From the NCBI GenBank assembly GCA_043424675.1, contig JBHWPB010000096.1, positions 1 to 24,783 on the forward strand: a stretch of DNA of 24,783 bases. Direction: 5' to 3'. Shown one piece after another: positions 16,630 to 23,833 of the stretch. The notes under the pieces are model-generated. The model was not told where the DNA came from and did not search any database. It saw only the letters and a program-made list of their open reading frames with translations. This stretch comes from JBHWPB01 sp043424675. Its GTDB lineage: Bacteria; Bacillota; Bacilli; Lactobacillales; Carnobacteriaceae_A. Each line of letters opens with the position of its first letter. Within the stretch, counting starts at the first letter, position 1. Both the position numbers and the translations under genes were made by a program.

Positions 16630-16714
16630 AAATTGAGACAGAATGTCTAAAAACTAACGTGTTAGTTTTCACAGGAGTTAGTCCTAGTCATGGCATGCTG
16701 CTCTCAATTTTTTT
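16630..16714 (+). terminator. Branched terminator-like RNA after murA
   Basis: AAATTGAGA (16630-16638) pairs perfectly with TCTCAATTT (16702-16710), extended by CAG/CTG past one bulged C. The closing stem runs into seven T residues (16708-16714), as in an intrinsic terminator. It encloses two hairpins instead of a short loop: AAAACTAA/TTAGTTTT around CGTG (16650-16669), and AGGA/TCCT around GTTAG (16673-16685). A small GACA/TGTC hairpin (16637-16647) would compete with the closing stem. It lies 24 bases after the murA stop. Termination is likely; a regulatory or small-RNA role is speculative. Confidence 0.6.
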
Positions 16715-16746
16715 GTTTTCAGTAATATCATACGCGTCTTTCTTGT

Positions 16747-16774
16747 AATGATTTTTAATATATTAAAAATCATT
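16747..16774. repeat. Perfect 28-base AT-rich palindrome between murA and mbl
   Basis: Each 14-base half reads AATGATTTTTAATA on its own strand, so the site is fully self-complementary with no spacer. In RNA it would make a long hairpin, but no T-run follows, so it is not a normal terminator. As DNA it could be an operator. Its function is unknown. Confidence 0.55.
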
Positions 16775-16775
16775 T

Positions 16776-16820
16776 ATCGACAGAAATTTTTCTCGCAAGA
16801 GCCTGTCGATCGAGAAAATT
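16776..16820 (+). promoter_or_regulatory. Two mutually exclusive stems upstream of mbl
   Basis: ATCGACAG (16776-16783) pairs perfectly with CTGTCGAT (16803-16810). AATTTTTCTCG (16785-16795) pairs, with one bulge, with CGAGAAAATT (16811-16820). The second stem's left arm lies in the first stem's loop, with almost no linker for a pseudoknot, so only one stem should form at a time. A CTC-GCAA-GAG mini-hairpin (16792-16801) adds to the first state. Such an arrangement is typical of a switching leader, but it lies before the mbl -10 and would be transcribed only by read-through from upstream. Confidence 0.4.
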
Positions 16821-16850
16821 GAAATGGATGATAATAAAGGGAAGTAAGTG

Positions 16851-16859
16851 TGTTAAAAT
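16851..16859 (+). promoter_or_regulatory. Extended -10 promoter for mbl
   Basis: TGTTAAAAT (16851-16859) is an extended -10 (TGn plus TAAAAT) 49 bases before mbl. No clear -35 is present at the normal distance. Together with the terminator after murA, it suggests mbl starts its own transcription unit. Confidence 0.55.
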
Positions 16860-16908
16860 AACATATGGATACTAAAAGAAACGGATTAAAGATAGTGGAG
16901 GTAGCAAG

Positions 16909-17883
16909 ATGGCACAAAATATTGGTATAGATTTAGGAACAGCGAACGTTTTAATTTATGTTCAAGGGAAGGGCATAGAAGTTAACGAGCCCTCCGTCGT
17001 AGCAATAGATGCAAGTACACGCGATATACTGGCAGTGGGCGAAGAAGCTTACATGATGGTGGGGCGAACACCAGGGAATATTGAGATTATACGTCCTCTA
17101 GCGGGTGGTGTTATCTCAGACTTCGATACGACCGCGGCCATGCTTACAAGTTTTATTGAAAGATTAAATATAAGGAGACTTTTTACGAAACCGAATGTGT
17201 TGATCAGTGCTCCATCCGGTGTGACATCGATCGAACAACGAGCCATCATTGAAGCGGCAGAAAAAGCCAGCGGCGGAAAAGTTTATCTCGAAGAAGAACC
17301 TAAGGTGGCGGCTGTGGGGGCCGGTTTAGATATTTTCCAGCCTCGTGGGAATATGGTGGTCGATATTGGTGGAGGAACAAGTGACGCAGCGGTTTTATCC
17401 ATGGGTCGTATTGTGACAAGTCAATCTATTAAAACCGCAGGCAACGCTTTTGATCAAGCTATTACTCAGGGAATCAAAAATGAATACAATTTAATTATTG
17501 GAGAGCGAACAGCTGAAGACATTAAAAAGAATATTGGCACTATTTTAGAAAATAGTGGACTTGAACCTGGAGAAGTTCGGGGACGAGACATGGTAACAGG
17601 CTTACCGCGTACGATTACTATCGAACCTAATTTTGTAAGAGAACAGCTGATGGGTCCGGTGTTGGAGATCATAGAGGCAGCAAAAAAAGTTTTAGAAGAA
17701 ACGCAGCCGGAATTATCCGCTGATATTATTGATCATGGGATCGTTCTCACAGGTGGAGGCGCACTCGTCCATGGTCTACCGGAATTTTTTGCAGAAGAGC
17801 TGAAAGTACCTGTTTTTCTAGCAGAGCAACCTCTCAGCGCAGTGGTTCTTGGTACTGAAACCATGCTTGAAAACTTAGCTTAA
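16909..17883 (+). CDS. mbl: Rod-shape protein Mbl (MreB-like actin)
   Basis: Mbl is a bacterial actin homologue that forms membrane-associated filaments guiding lateral wall synthesis. The ATP-binding pocket shows IGIDLGTANV (phosphate 1, D8), DIGGGTSDAAV (phosphate 2, D152-D159), and LTGGGALVHGLPEF near the C-terminus. LEEEPKVAAVGAGLDIFQP and IGERTAEDIK are characteristic of Mbl/MreB. At 324 residues it is slightly shorter than the usual 333-345, from a short C-terminal end. GGAGGT lies 6 bases before ATG 16909. Neighbours murA upstream and a short ssb downstream match Bacillus-type order. Its presence suggests a rod or elongating cell. Confidence 0.93.
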   Translation: MAQNIGIDLGTANVLIYVQGKGIEVNEPSVVAIDASTRDILAVGEEAYMMVGRTPGNIEIIRPLAGGVISDFDTTAAMLTSFIERLNIRRLFTKPNVLISAPSGVTSIEQRAIIEAAEKASGGKVYLEEEPKVAAVGAGLDIFQPRGNMVVDIGGGTSDAAVLSMGRIVTSQSIKTAGNAFDQAITQGIKNEYNLIIGERTAEDIKKNIGTILENSGLEPGEVRGRDMVTGLPRTITIEPNFVREQLMGPVLEIIEAAKKVLEETQPELSADIIDHGIVLTGGGALVHGLPEFFAEELKVPVFLAEQPLSAVVLGTETMLENLA

Positions 17884-17901
17884 TCGAAGTGGTGGTGTTC
17901 A

Positions 17902-18084
17902 ATGAATAATAAACTACTGAGAAACATCCTGAATATTTTTCTCTCTCTTTTGCTTATTCTAGTTATTGCCCTTGTGTTATTTATTGTAGGTCTGGTCATT
18001 GGGTATGGGGTCATAGGCAACGAAGCGATTGGGGATATATTTACCGGGCAATTCTGGTCAACTGTGACAGCGTTTTTTCAATAA
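17902..18084 (+). CDS. EpuA-like small membrane protein (annotated as RNA polymerase subunit beta)
   Basis: This is a 60-residue protein with one strong membrane helix (about residues 9-37) after a short basic N-terminus and a polar C-terminal tail ending FWSTVTAFFQ. The pattern and position after an mreB/mbl gene match the EpuA family (PF11772), which databases often label DNA-directed RNA polymerase subunit beta. That label comes from domain fusions or neighbours and does not mean RpoB. Its function is unknown. It starts 18 bases after mbl and is probably co-transcribed with it. Confidence 0.75.
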   Translation: MNNKLLRNILNIFLSLLLILVIALVLFIVGLVIGYGVIGNEAIGDIFTGQFWSTVTAFFQ

Positions 18085-18132
18085 AAACAAAGTGCGAGAA
18101 GAACCTTGTGAGAAGTATAATTAAAAATAAAA

Positions 18133-18172
18133 CCTCTCTTTGGCGTATCGATATGATAGGCCCAAAGAAAGG
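18133..18172 (+). promoter_or_regulatory. Hairpin covering the ssb ribosome binding site
   Basis: CCTCTCTTTGG (18133-18143) pairs with CCAAAGAAAGG (18162-18172) at 10 of 11 positions, with one C·A mismatch. Inside, TATC/GATA extends the stem past a small internal loop. The right arm includes the first part of the AAAGGAG Shine-Dalgarno of ssb, so the fold would hide it. A TATAAT at 18116-18121 could start the transcript but has no clear -35. Translational control is inferred. Confidence 0.45.
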
Positions 18173-18180
18173 AGCACTAA

Positions 18181-18543
18181 ATGAACAATTACGCAGTCAT
18201 AGGCAGAATAGTTAAGCCTGTTGAATTAAAAGATGTTGGCGCAGGGAAACAAGTGGTCAACAATACGATTGCTATCCAGCGTACTTTTAAATCAGCGAAT
18301 GGACAGGAGGCTGATTTTATTCCCTTCCAAGCGTGGGGAAATGTTGGGGAACGTATAGCAAAATATTGTGTAAAGGGAGACCTTGTAGGCTTGATTGGTA
18401 GGGTCCAGTCACGGTCATACCTTAACCGCGAGGAAGAGTCCGTTTATGTGGTAGAAATGGTGGTCGAATCAGTTCGTTTTTTACAGAATAAAAATCGTCC
18501 AGAAACTACAATCGAATTAAAAAAAGATGAAACAGTTTCATAA
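18181..18543 (+). CDS. Single-stranded DNA-binding protein, short SsbB type
   Basis: This 120-residue protein is essentially one OB-fold (about residues 1-103), opening MNNYAVIGRIVKPVELK and including FIPFQAWGNVGERIAKY, typical of bacterial SSB. It lacks the long glycine/glutamine linker and the acidic DDDLPF-like tail that recruits partners in the essential SSB; it ends in ELKKDETVS. That matches B. subtilis SsbB (113 residues), a competence-linked paralogue encoded near mbl. A role in uptake or recombination of single-stranded DNA is therefore likely but not proven. AAAGGAG lies 6 bases before ATG 18181. A terminator follows directly. Confidence 0.9.
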   Translation: MNNYAVIGRIVKPVELKDVGAGKQVVNNTIAIQRTFKSANGQEADFIPFQAWGNVGERIAKYCVKGDLVGLIGRVQSRSYLNREEESVYVVEMVVESVRFLQNKNRPETTIELKKDETVS

Positions 18544-18560
18544 AACAGCTTTTTGGGTCC

Positions 18561-18587
18561 AAGACTCTCAGATGAGGGTCTTTTTTT
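18561..18587 (+). terminator. Rho-independent terminator after ssb
   Basis: AAGACTCTC (18561-18569) pairs with GAGGGTCTT (18574-18582), nine pairs including one G·T wobble, around an AGAT loop. The 3' arm merges into seven T residues (18581-18587). It ends the mbl-ssb unit. Confidence 0.9.
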
Positions 18588-18635
18588 GTGCTCTTTCGAT
18601 ACGCTGTTTGTCACCTCTTTGTTAAAATACTTTGT

Positions 18636-18664
18636 TTGAACAATGGTTGAATAAAGTTTAAGAT
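18636..18664 (+). promoter_or_regulatory. Probable promoter for the hemolysin III gene
   Basis: TTGAAC (18636-18641) and TAAGAT (18659-18664) are separated by 17 bases. Each matches four of six consensus positions. The pair lies between the ssb terminator and the next gene, where a promoter is needed. Confidence 0.4.
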
Positions 18665-18698
18665 ATAAGAAAGAGAATTCTAAAAGGGACTGACCTTA

Positions 18699-19352
18699 AT
18701 GGAGGGATTTAGCTTGGACGGATTAACTGCAAGACCTAGTATTCATGCTGAAGTCTGGAATGCTATTACTCATGGACTTGCTACGATTTTAAGTATCATT
18801 GGAACTTATTTTCTGGTTCAAAAAGGGTTAGCTTTAGAAAGTAACCAAGCCTTAACCAGCTACATTGTATTTGGTGCTTCTATGATTATCTTATTCTTAA
18901 ATTCCACGCTTTACCACAGTTTTAAATTCACTCAGATACGCGGTTTTTTACAAAAAGTAGACCACGCTTCTATCTACATGCTGATCGCTGGAACCTATAC
19001 GCCCATCGTCATTCGCACGATGGATAATACGGTGGGCTACACCATCCTAACAATTGTTTGGATATTAGCTATCGCTGGAATAGGATACGAAGTGTGGATG
19101 ACCAATCGTTATCCCAAACTGAGCACCTATCTTTATCTAGGGATGGGCTGGTTGGGTATATTTTTAATTTATCCCCTCACACAGGCTATGGATTGGCGGG
19201 GCATTGTACTGCTCCTTTTAGGTGGGATAACCTACTCGGTTGGAACGATATTTTATAGACAGAAACACAATCCCTGGATGCATGTTATCTGGCACCTTTT
19301 TGTGATGGGCGGAGCAGCCTTCATGTACTTTTGTGTTTACTTTTATACGTAA
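18699..19352 (+). CDS. Hemolysin III / TrhA family seven-helix membrane protein
   Basis: This is a hydrophobic protein with seven predicted membrane helices of the hemolysin III (YqfA/TrhA, PAQR-related) family. Conserved polar residues of this superfamily are present: S69-x3-H73 (STLYH), D88-H89 in the third helix region, and HVIWH (H195, H199) near the end, a likely metal site. TrhA proteins have been linked to membrane energetics and lipid homeostasis; haemolysis is a historical label. The start is uncertain. ATG 18699 gives 217 residues with only a modest AAGGG site, while in-frame TTG 18714 has a perfect GGAGG 8 bases upstream and gives 212. Confidence 0.9.
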   Translation: MEGFSLDGLTARPSIHAEVWNAITHGLATILSIIGTYFLVQKGLALESNQALTSYIVFGASMIILFLNSTLYHSFKFTQIRGFLQKVDHASIYMLIAGTYTPIVIRTMDNTVGYTILTIVWILAIAGIGYEVWMTNRYPKLSTYLYLGMGWLGIFLIYPLTQAMDWRGIVLLLLGGITYSVGTIFYRQKHNPWMHVIWHLFVMGGAAFMYFCVYFYT

Positions 19353-19383
19353 ACTTATAGTAAAAGAATGAGAATAAGAGATG

Positions 19384-19416
19384 AAAACGAGGCTGGAGGA
19401 GACAGCGTCGTTTTTT
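19384..19416 (+). terminator. Rho-independent terminator after the hemolysin III gene
   Basis: AAAACGA (19384-19390) pairs with TCGTTTT (19408-19414). A single G/G mismatch separates this from an inner GCTG/CAGC stem with a seven-base loop. Six T residues (19411-19416) end it. Confidence 0.85.
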
Positions 19417-19465
19417 ATTATGCAAAATAAACTCTGTTTTCTTTTTTTTGTCAGCGTTGATGCTT

Positions 19466-19471
19466 TATAAT
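19466..19471 (+). promoter_or_regulatory. Possible -10 of the ABC transporter promoter
   Basis: A perfect TATAAT at 19466-19471 lies 117 bases before the ABC ATPase gene. The best -35 match, TTGTCA (19448-19453), is only 12 bases away; at 17 bases there is just a T-run. The leader of about 110 bases that would result (to 19588) shows no clear structure or ORF by eye. Confidence 0.35.
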
Positions 19472-19588
19472 AGAAAATGTATGATTTTAACATCCTTTTC
19501 TGGCGAGATGGGTCAGGCAGAAGAGAGATCTGTGTTAGAGTGATGTAATACTTATCAAAGAGCGTATTAAAATTATAGGAGGATCTGC

Positions 19589-20290
19589 ATGACATATATA
19601 AGCGTCAACAATTTAGTAAAAGTATTTGGTGAAGGAGAAAACGAAGTCCGGGCGAATGATGGTATCAGTTTTGATATCGAAGAAAAAGAACTTGCCTTAA
19701 TTATAGGTGCAAGCGGAGCGGGGAAGTCTACCTTATTGCATATACTCGGAGGTATGGATTCTGCAACGAGCGGCGAGGTGATCATCGATGGCAATGATAT
19801 CGCAGAGTATGACGAAGAGGAATTAACAAGATATCGTCGTTATGATATAGGTTTTATCTTTCAAAACTATAACCTGATCCCGAATCTCACAGCTATAGAG
19901 AACGTTGAAATGGCTACAGAGATTTCCGATGACGCTTATAATCCTCATGAGATTATCAAAGAGGTCGGTTTAGAAGGGCGCCTGGATAACTTTCCAGGGC
20001 AGCTTTCTGGAGGAGAGCAGCAAAGAGTAGCGATCGCTCGTGCCCTTGCTAAAAAGCCCAAACTCTTATTAGCCGATGAGCCTACAGGAGCTTTGGATTA
20101 CGAAACAGGGAAGCAAGTCTTATCTCTCCTACAAAATTCGATCGAAGACTATGGCGCCACCGTCCTTATCATCACTCATAACCGCGCCTTGACGCCTATC
20201 GCAGATCGGGTGATCGAGATCAGTGATGGGGAAGTGAGTAATATCACTGAAAATAACAATCCAAAGCCTATTTCAGAAATTGATTGGTAA
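19589..20290 (+). CDS. ABC transporter ATP-binding protein (MacB/LolD-like)
   Basis: This 233-residue nucleotide-binding domain works with the FtsX-type permease encoded next. It shows Walker A GASGAGKST (K46), signature LSGGEQQ (139-145), Walker B LLLADEPTG (D163, catalytic E164) and the switch histidine H197 in ITHN. The FQNYNLIPNLTAIENVE Q-loop region is typical of the MacB/LolD branch, which moves lipoproteins or peptides, resists antimicrobial peptides, or signals across the membrane instead of importing solutes. AGGAGGATC precedes ATG 19589. It ends 17 bases before the permease gene. The substrate is unknown. Confidence 0.94.
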   Translation: MTYISVNNLVKVFGEGENEVRANDGISFDIEEKELALIIGASGAGKSTLLHILGGMDSATSGEVIIDGNDIAEYDEEELTRYRRYDIGFIFQNYNLIPNLTAIENVEMATEISDDAYNPHEIIKEVGLEGRLDNFPGQLSGGEQQRVAIARALAKKPKLLLADEPTGALDYETGKQVLSLLQNSIEDYGATVLIITHNRALTPIADRVIEISDGEVSNITENNNPKPISEIDW

Positions 20291-20307
20291 AAGACAGGAG
20301 AATATGA

Positions 20308-22974
20308 ATGAAACTTTCAGCTTTATGGAAAGATACTTTTCGAGAGATAAAAGGGACATGGACGCGTTTTCTATCTATTACGCTCATCATTCTATTAGGT
20401 GTCTCTTTCTTTGTAGGGATTAGTGCTGCTGGTCCCGACATGAAAGGGACTGTTAACGAGTATTATGATAATTATAACTTGATGGACCAACACATTCTCT
20501 CAACGGTTGGCATTAAGGATGAAGATGTTGAAGTGATGAATTCTGTGGAAGGAGCTCATGCTCATCCGGGTTATCATAAGGATATTGTGACAGAAGATGA
20601 ACAATTGACTATGCGTCTTTATGGTTTTGACCCCGCCGCTGAAGAAGCGCTCAACGAGTATCGCGTGGTAGAAGGACGTCTGCCAGAAAATTCAGGAGAA
20701 ATCGCTCTTGATTCAATGGAAGATATTACGAACCAATATGCGATAGGGGACACCTTTACTGTTTCCTTAGAAGAGAGCCCCGATGATACTGAAGAGTCTC
20801 TTGAAACTCAAGAGTTTGAAGTCGTTGGGTATGTTAACAGTCCCATGTTCGTAGAGAAGCCGCGCCGCGGAGGAACGCCAATAGGGAGCGGGATATTAGA
20901 AGGCTTTGGTGTTATTTCAAAATCTGATTTTAATCTGGATACTTATACTGAAGCTTACATCACCTATGACGAGCTCAACGATGTCGAGGCTTATACTGAT
21001 GAATATGAAAGAATCATCGAAGATAAAAACTCTCAAATGGAGGAAACACTCGCGCCGCAAGCAGAGGAGCGGGGAGAAGAGATACGCAGAGAGATTGAAG
21101 GTGATCTAGACCAAGCACGTACAGAGTTGAGTGATGCACAAGAAACCTATGACAGTCTTCTCGCACTTTCTCAATTCGCACCTCTCCCTGAAGAAGCGCC
21201 TTCCCTCGAAGAATTGGAAAGCCTCATTACAGAAGGGCGGGAAAGTATAGACGAAGCAGAGAACGCTTTAGAAGACATGCCAGAAGCAGAGTTTATAGTC
21301 TCTGACCGTTCGGATAATCCAGGCTATCTAGAGTATGGAGAGAACGCAGATCGAATTTCAGCCATCGCTCGCGTTTTCCCCGTCTTCTTTTTCTTGATAG
21401 CTATTCTCGTCTCTTATACCACAATGACACGGATGGTTCAAGAAGGACGCGGTCAGATGGGTATTATGAAAGCCTTCGGGTATGACAACAGACATATTCT
21501 TACAAAGTATCTTGTTTATGCGGTATTGGCGGGTTTGATTGGAACAGTCTTGGGCCTTTTCCTTGGTTATTGGCTTTTTCCTTCTGTGGTTTATTTCGCC
21601 TATGGTTCCTTGTACAATACGCCAGATTTAATTATCCAGCAATACACTCCTTATACGATTGTTGCTTTCATTGGAGCCATTGTCGCAACAGCCGGAGCCA
21701 CTCTTGTGTCGATGCGCAAACCGCTCAGCCTGTCCGCATCAGAACTCTTGCGACCCTCGTCTCCAGAGAGCGGCAAGCATATTCTCCTAGAGCGTATTCC
21801 TGCTCTATGGAACCGCTTGAGCTTTAAATATAAAATTACTTTCAGAAACCTTTTTCGTTATAAGGGAAGAATGTGGATGACCATTCTTGGAGTAGCCGGC
21901 TGTACCGCTTTAATATTGACAGGCTTTGGTATATCCGATTCAGTAAATTCCATTTTAACCAACCAGTATGATAAAATCTCAACTTATGATGCAGCAGTTA
22001 TCATGGATTCAGAAACAGAGGACGATATACTCAATTCCTTTGATGAAGTTCTCGCTGATCAAGAAGGGGTAACAGATGCTTTAGGTGTCTATCAAGAAAC
22101 CTATGATGTCCTTTCGGAAGCTGAAGAAACAGAAGAAACGATTATGATGGTGGTTCCAAGTGATGTAGAAAAGTTTTCAAACTATCGCCACCTGTTTGAT
22201 GCTGAGACAGAAGAAGAACTCCGTTTGTCGGATGAAGGAGCTTTTATCACTCAAAAGATAGCAGAAGATATGAATCTCCAAACAGGAGACACTATTGAAA
22301 TTACCTTCGAAGGAGAAGAAACATTCGAAGTTCCTATCAATGGAGTTGTAAAAAATCATATTGATAACTTTCTTTATATGACGCCTGAGGTGTATTCTGG
22401 GCTTATTGGAGGAGATGATCAATTAGTGAGAAACAACTATTGGCTGCAGACCGATGATGATAATGCAGAAGAACAGGAAGCGATAAGTCAAAGTTTGATG
22501 GAAGAAGAAGAGGTAGTCAATGTTACTTTCACGGATACTGTGCGTGAAGGATTCGGAGATACTTTAGACGCTTTAGACCTTGTCGTCCTGGTGCTGATAG
22601 CCGCTGCCGCTTTACTTGCTTTTATCGTCCTTTACAACTTAACGAATATCAATATCGGTGAGAGAATCGGTGAGTTGTCCACGATTAAAGTCTTAGGTTT
22701 TTATGATAAAGAGGTTACGATGTATATCTACCGAGAAAATATGTTCTTAACTCTCTTAGGTATTTTAGTTGGTTTTGGGATGGGGATATTGTTGCATCGT
22801 TATATTATTTTGACCGTTGAAAATTCAGTCTTAATGTTCGGTCGTACCATCCTCTTGCCGAGTTATATTTATTCTGCCTTACTCACTTTACTTTTTGCGA
22901 CAATCGTCATGCTGGTTATGCACCGGTTATTGAAAAATGTGGACATGGTTGAAGCATTGTCAGCGGATGATTAG
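20308..22974 (+). CDS. FtsX-type ABC transporter permease, 888 residues
   Basis: This is a double FtsX-domain permease with about eight membrane helices, at residues 20-40, 352-374, 401-424, 449-470, 522-545, 758-780, 812-832 and 853-876. Large outside domains lie between helices 1 and 2 (40-350) and between 5 and 6 (545-755). The first holds a helical, Glu-rich segment (about 225-330) likely to form a coiled coil; the second is strongly acidic. This 4+4 layout with mechanotransmitting external domains fits MacB-like export or signalling complexes. It pairs with the ATPase just upstream. The VanY and glucosaminidase genes downstream suggest, but do not prove, a link to wall remodelling. Confidence 0.92.
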   Translation: MKLSALWKDTFREIKGTWTRFLSITLIILLGVSFFVGISAAGPDMKGTVNEYYDNYNLMDQHILSTVGIKDEDVEVMNSVEGAHAHPGYHKDIVTEDEQLTMRLYGFDPAAEEALNEYRVVEGRLPENSGEIALDSMEDITNQYAIGDTFTVSLEESPDDTEESLETQEFEVVGYVNSPMFVEKPRRGGTPIGSGILEGFGVISKSDFNLDTYTEAYITYDELNDVEAYTDEYERIIEDKNSQMEETLAPQAEERGEEIRREIEGDLDQARTELSDAQETYDSLLALSQFAPLPEEAPSLEELESLITEGRESIDEAENALEDMPEAEFIVSDRSDNPGYLEYGENADRISAIARVFPVFFFLIAILVSYTTMTRMVQEGRGQMGIMKAFGYDNRHILTKYLVYAVLAGLIGTVLGLFLGYWLFPSVVYFAYGSLYNTPDLIIQQYTPYTIVAFIGAIVATAGATLVSMRKPLSLSASELLRPSSPESGKHILLERIPALWNRLSFKYKITFRNLFRYKGRMWMTILGVAGCTALILTGFGISDSVNSILTNQYDKISTYDAAVIMDSETEDDILNSFDEVLADQEGVTDALGVYQETYDVLSEAEETEETIMMVVPSDVEKFSNYRHLFDAETEEELRLSDEGAFITQKIAEDMNLQTGDTIEITFEGEETFEVPINGVVKNHIDNFLYMTPEVYSGLIGGDDQLVRNNYWLQTDDDNAEEQEAISQSLMEEEEVVNVTFTDTVREGFGDTLDALDLVVLVLIAAAALLAFIVLYNLTNINIGERIGELSTIKVLGFYDKEVTMYIYRENMFLTLLGILVGFGMGILLHRYIILTVENSVLMFGRTILLPSYIYSALLTLLFATIVMLVMHRLLKNVDMVEALSADD

Positions 22975-23011
22975 ACGATATATGAGAAGATTAAATTTAG
23001 GAGGTTTTTTG

Positions 23012-23806
23012 TTGAAAAAAATATTGATAACAGGAGCGGCCACTTTATGGTTAGCAGGTTGTGCCTCTCCTTCTCAAAATAACAGTGACGAGCAAGCAGC
23101 TACAGAATCCACTGCTACCACTACTGAAACGTCCACAAGTGAGGAACTCTCAACAGAAGAAAAGGAGCAGCGCGCCTTACTAGAGTCTTTACCCGCTGAA
23201 GCCACACTCAGTGATTGGAATTTACTGCTTGTCAATAAAGAAGAAAAAATGCCTGAAGGATCAGAGGTTGCCCTAACAGAAATACAGCCTGAACACTATG
23301 TCCATGAAGATATTGTCGCTCCTATAGAGGAATGGCTGCAAGCGGGAGAGGAAGCAGGCCATCACATCTATTTTGGTTCGGGCTACCGTTCTATTGAACA
23401 TCAGGAATTTAACTACGATTGGAATGTCGAAAATTATATGTCACAGGGAATGAACGAGGAAGAAGCGCAGCTGAAAACAGAAGAGTATATTGCACCGCCA
23501 GGATCTAGTGAACACCACACAGGTTTAGCTGTCGATTTATTAGACGAGGAATGGGTAGCGAACGGAGGCGGGTATTCTGAGGCGTTCGATGAACGTCCCT
23601 CGCAGCACTTTCTAGAAGATACGATGCAGGATTATGGGTTCATCTTGCGTTATCCACAAGGCAAAGAAGAAGTGACAGGGTATGGGTATGAGCCTTGGCA
23701 TTTCCGCTATGTCGGAGAAGAAAATGCACGTTTTATAGTGGAGCACGAGCTCACACTGGAAGAATATTTAGAATTGATTGAAGAAAGAGAAACCTTAGCA
23801 GAATAA
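23012..23806 (+). CDS. VanY-type D-alanyl-D-alanine carboxypeptidase lipoprotein
   Basis: This zinc peptidase of the VanY/LAS (M15B) family removes the terminal D-Ala from peptidoglycan stem peptides. It starts with a lipoprotein signal peptide (MKKILITG... with lipobox LAGC, C17), so the mature protein should be anchored outside the membrane. A Ser/Thr/Glu-rich linker (about 18-55) follows. The catalytic domain shows SGYRS, then S166-x-H168-x2-G171-x-A173-x-D175 (zinc ligands H168 and D175) and EPWH with base E227 and ligand H230. I chose TTG 23012 (264 residues) because AGGAGG lies 7 bases upstream and it puts the signal peptide at the true N-terminus; a longer reading from 22937 overlaps the permease. 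Confidence 0.93.
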   Translation: MKKILITGAATLWLAGCASPSQNNSDEQAATESTATTTETSTSEELSTEEKEQRALLESLPAEATLSDWNLLLVNKEEKMPEGSEVALTEIQPEHYVHEDIVAPIEEWLQAGEEAGHHIYFGSGYRSIEHQEFNYDWNVENYMSQGMNEEEAQLKTEEYIAPPGSSEHHTGLAVDLLDEEWVANGGGYSEAFDERPSQHFLEDTMQDYGFILRYPQGKEEVTGYGYEPWHFRYVGEENARFIVEHELTLEEYLELIEERETLAE

Positions 23807-23833
23807 ATTGGGAGATGAAAGGAAAGAGAGAGA

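Noticed and set aside
16611..16640. Perfect TTGACA just after the murA stop, possibly a promoter for a small RNA
   Set aside because: At 16-18 bases downstream there is only ATTGAGAC; the nearest TATAAA is 10 bases away, too close. The promoter is not supported, although the RNA structure itself is kept as a finding.
16864..16929. Short frame ATG 16864 running into mbl
   Set aside because: It has no ribosome binding site, is 21 codons long, and overlaps mbl out of frame, so it is most likely chance.
18144..18158. TATCGATA upstream of ssb as a competence (com/cin) box
   Set aside because: It matches only 5 of 8 positions of TACGAATA and has no supporting spacing. It is better explained as the inner part of the leader hairpin.
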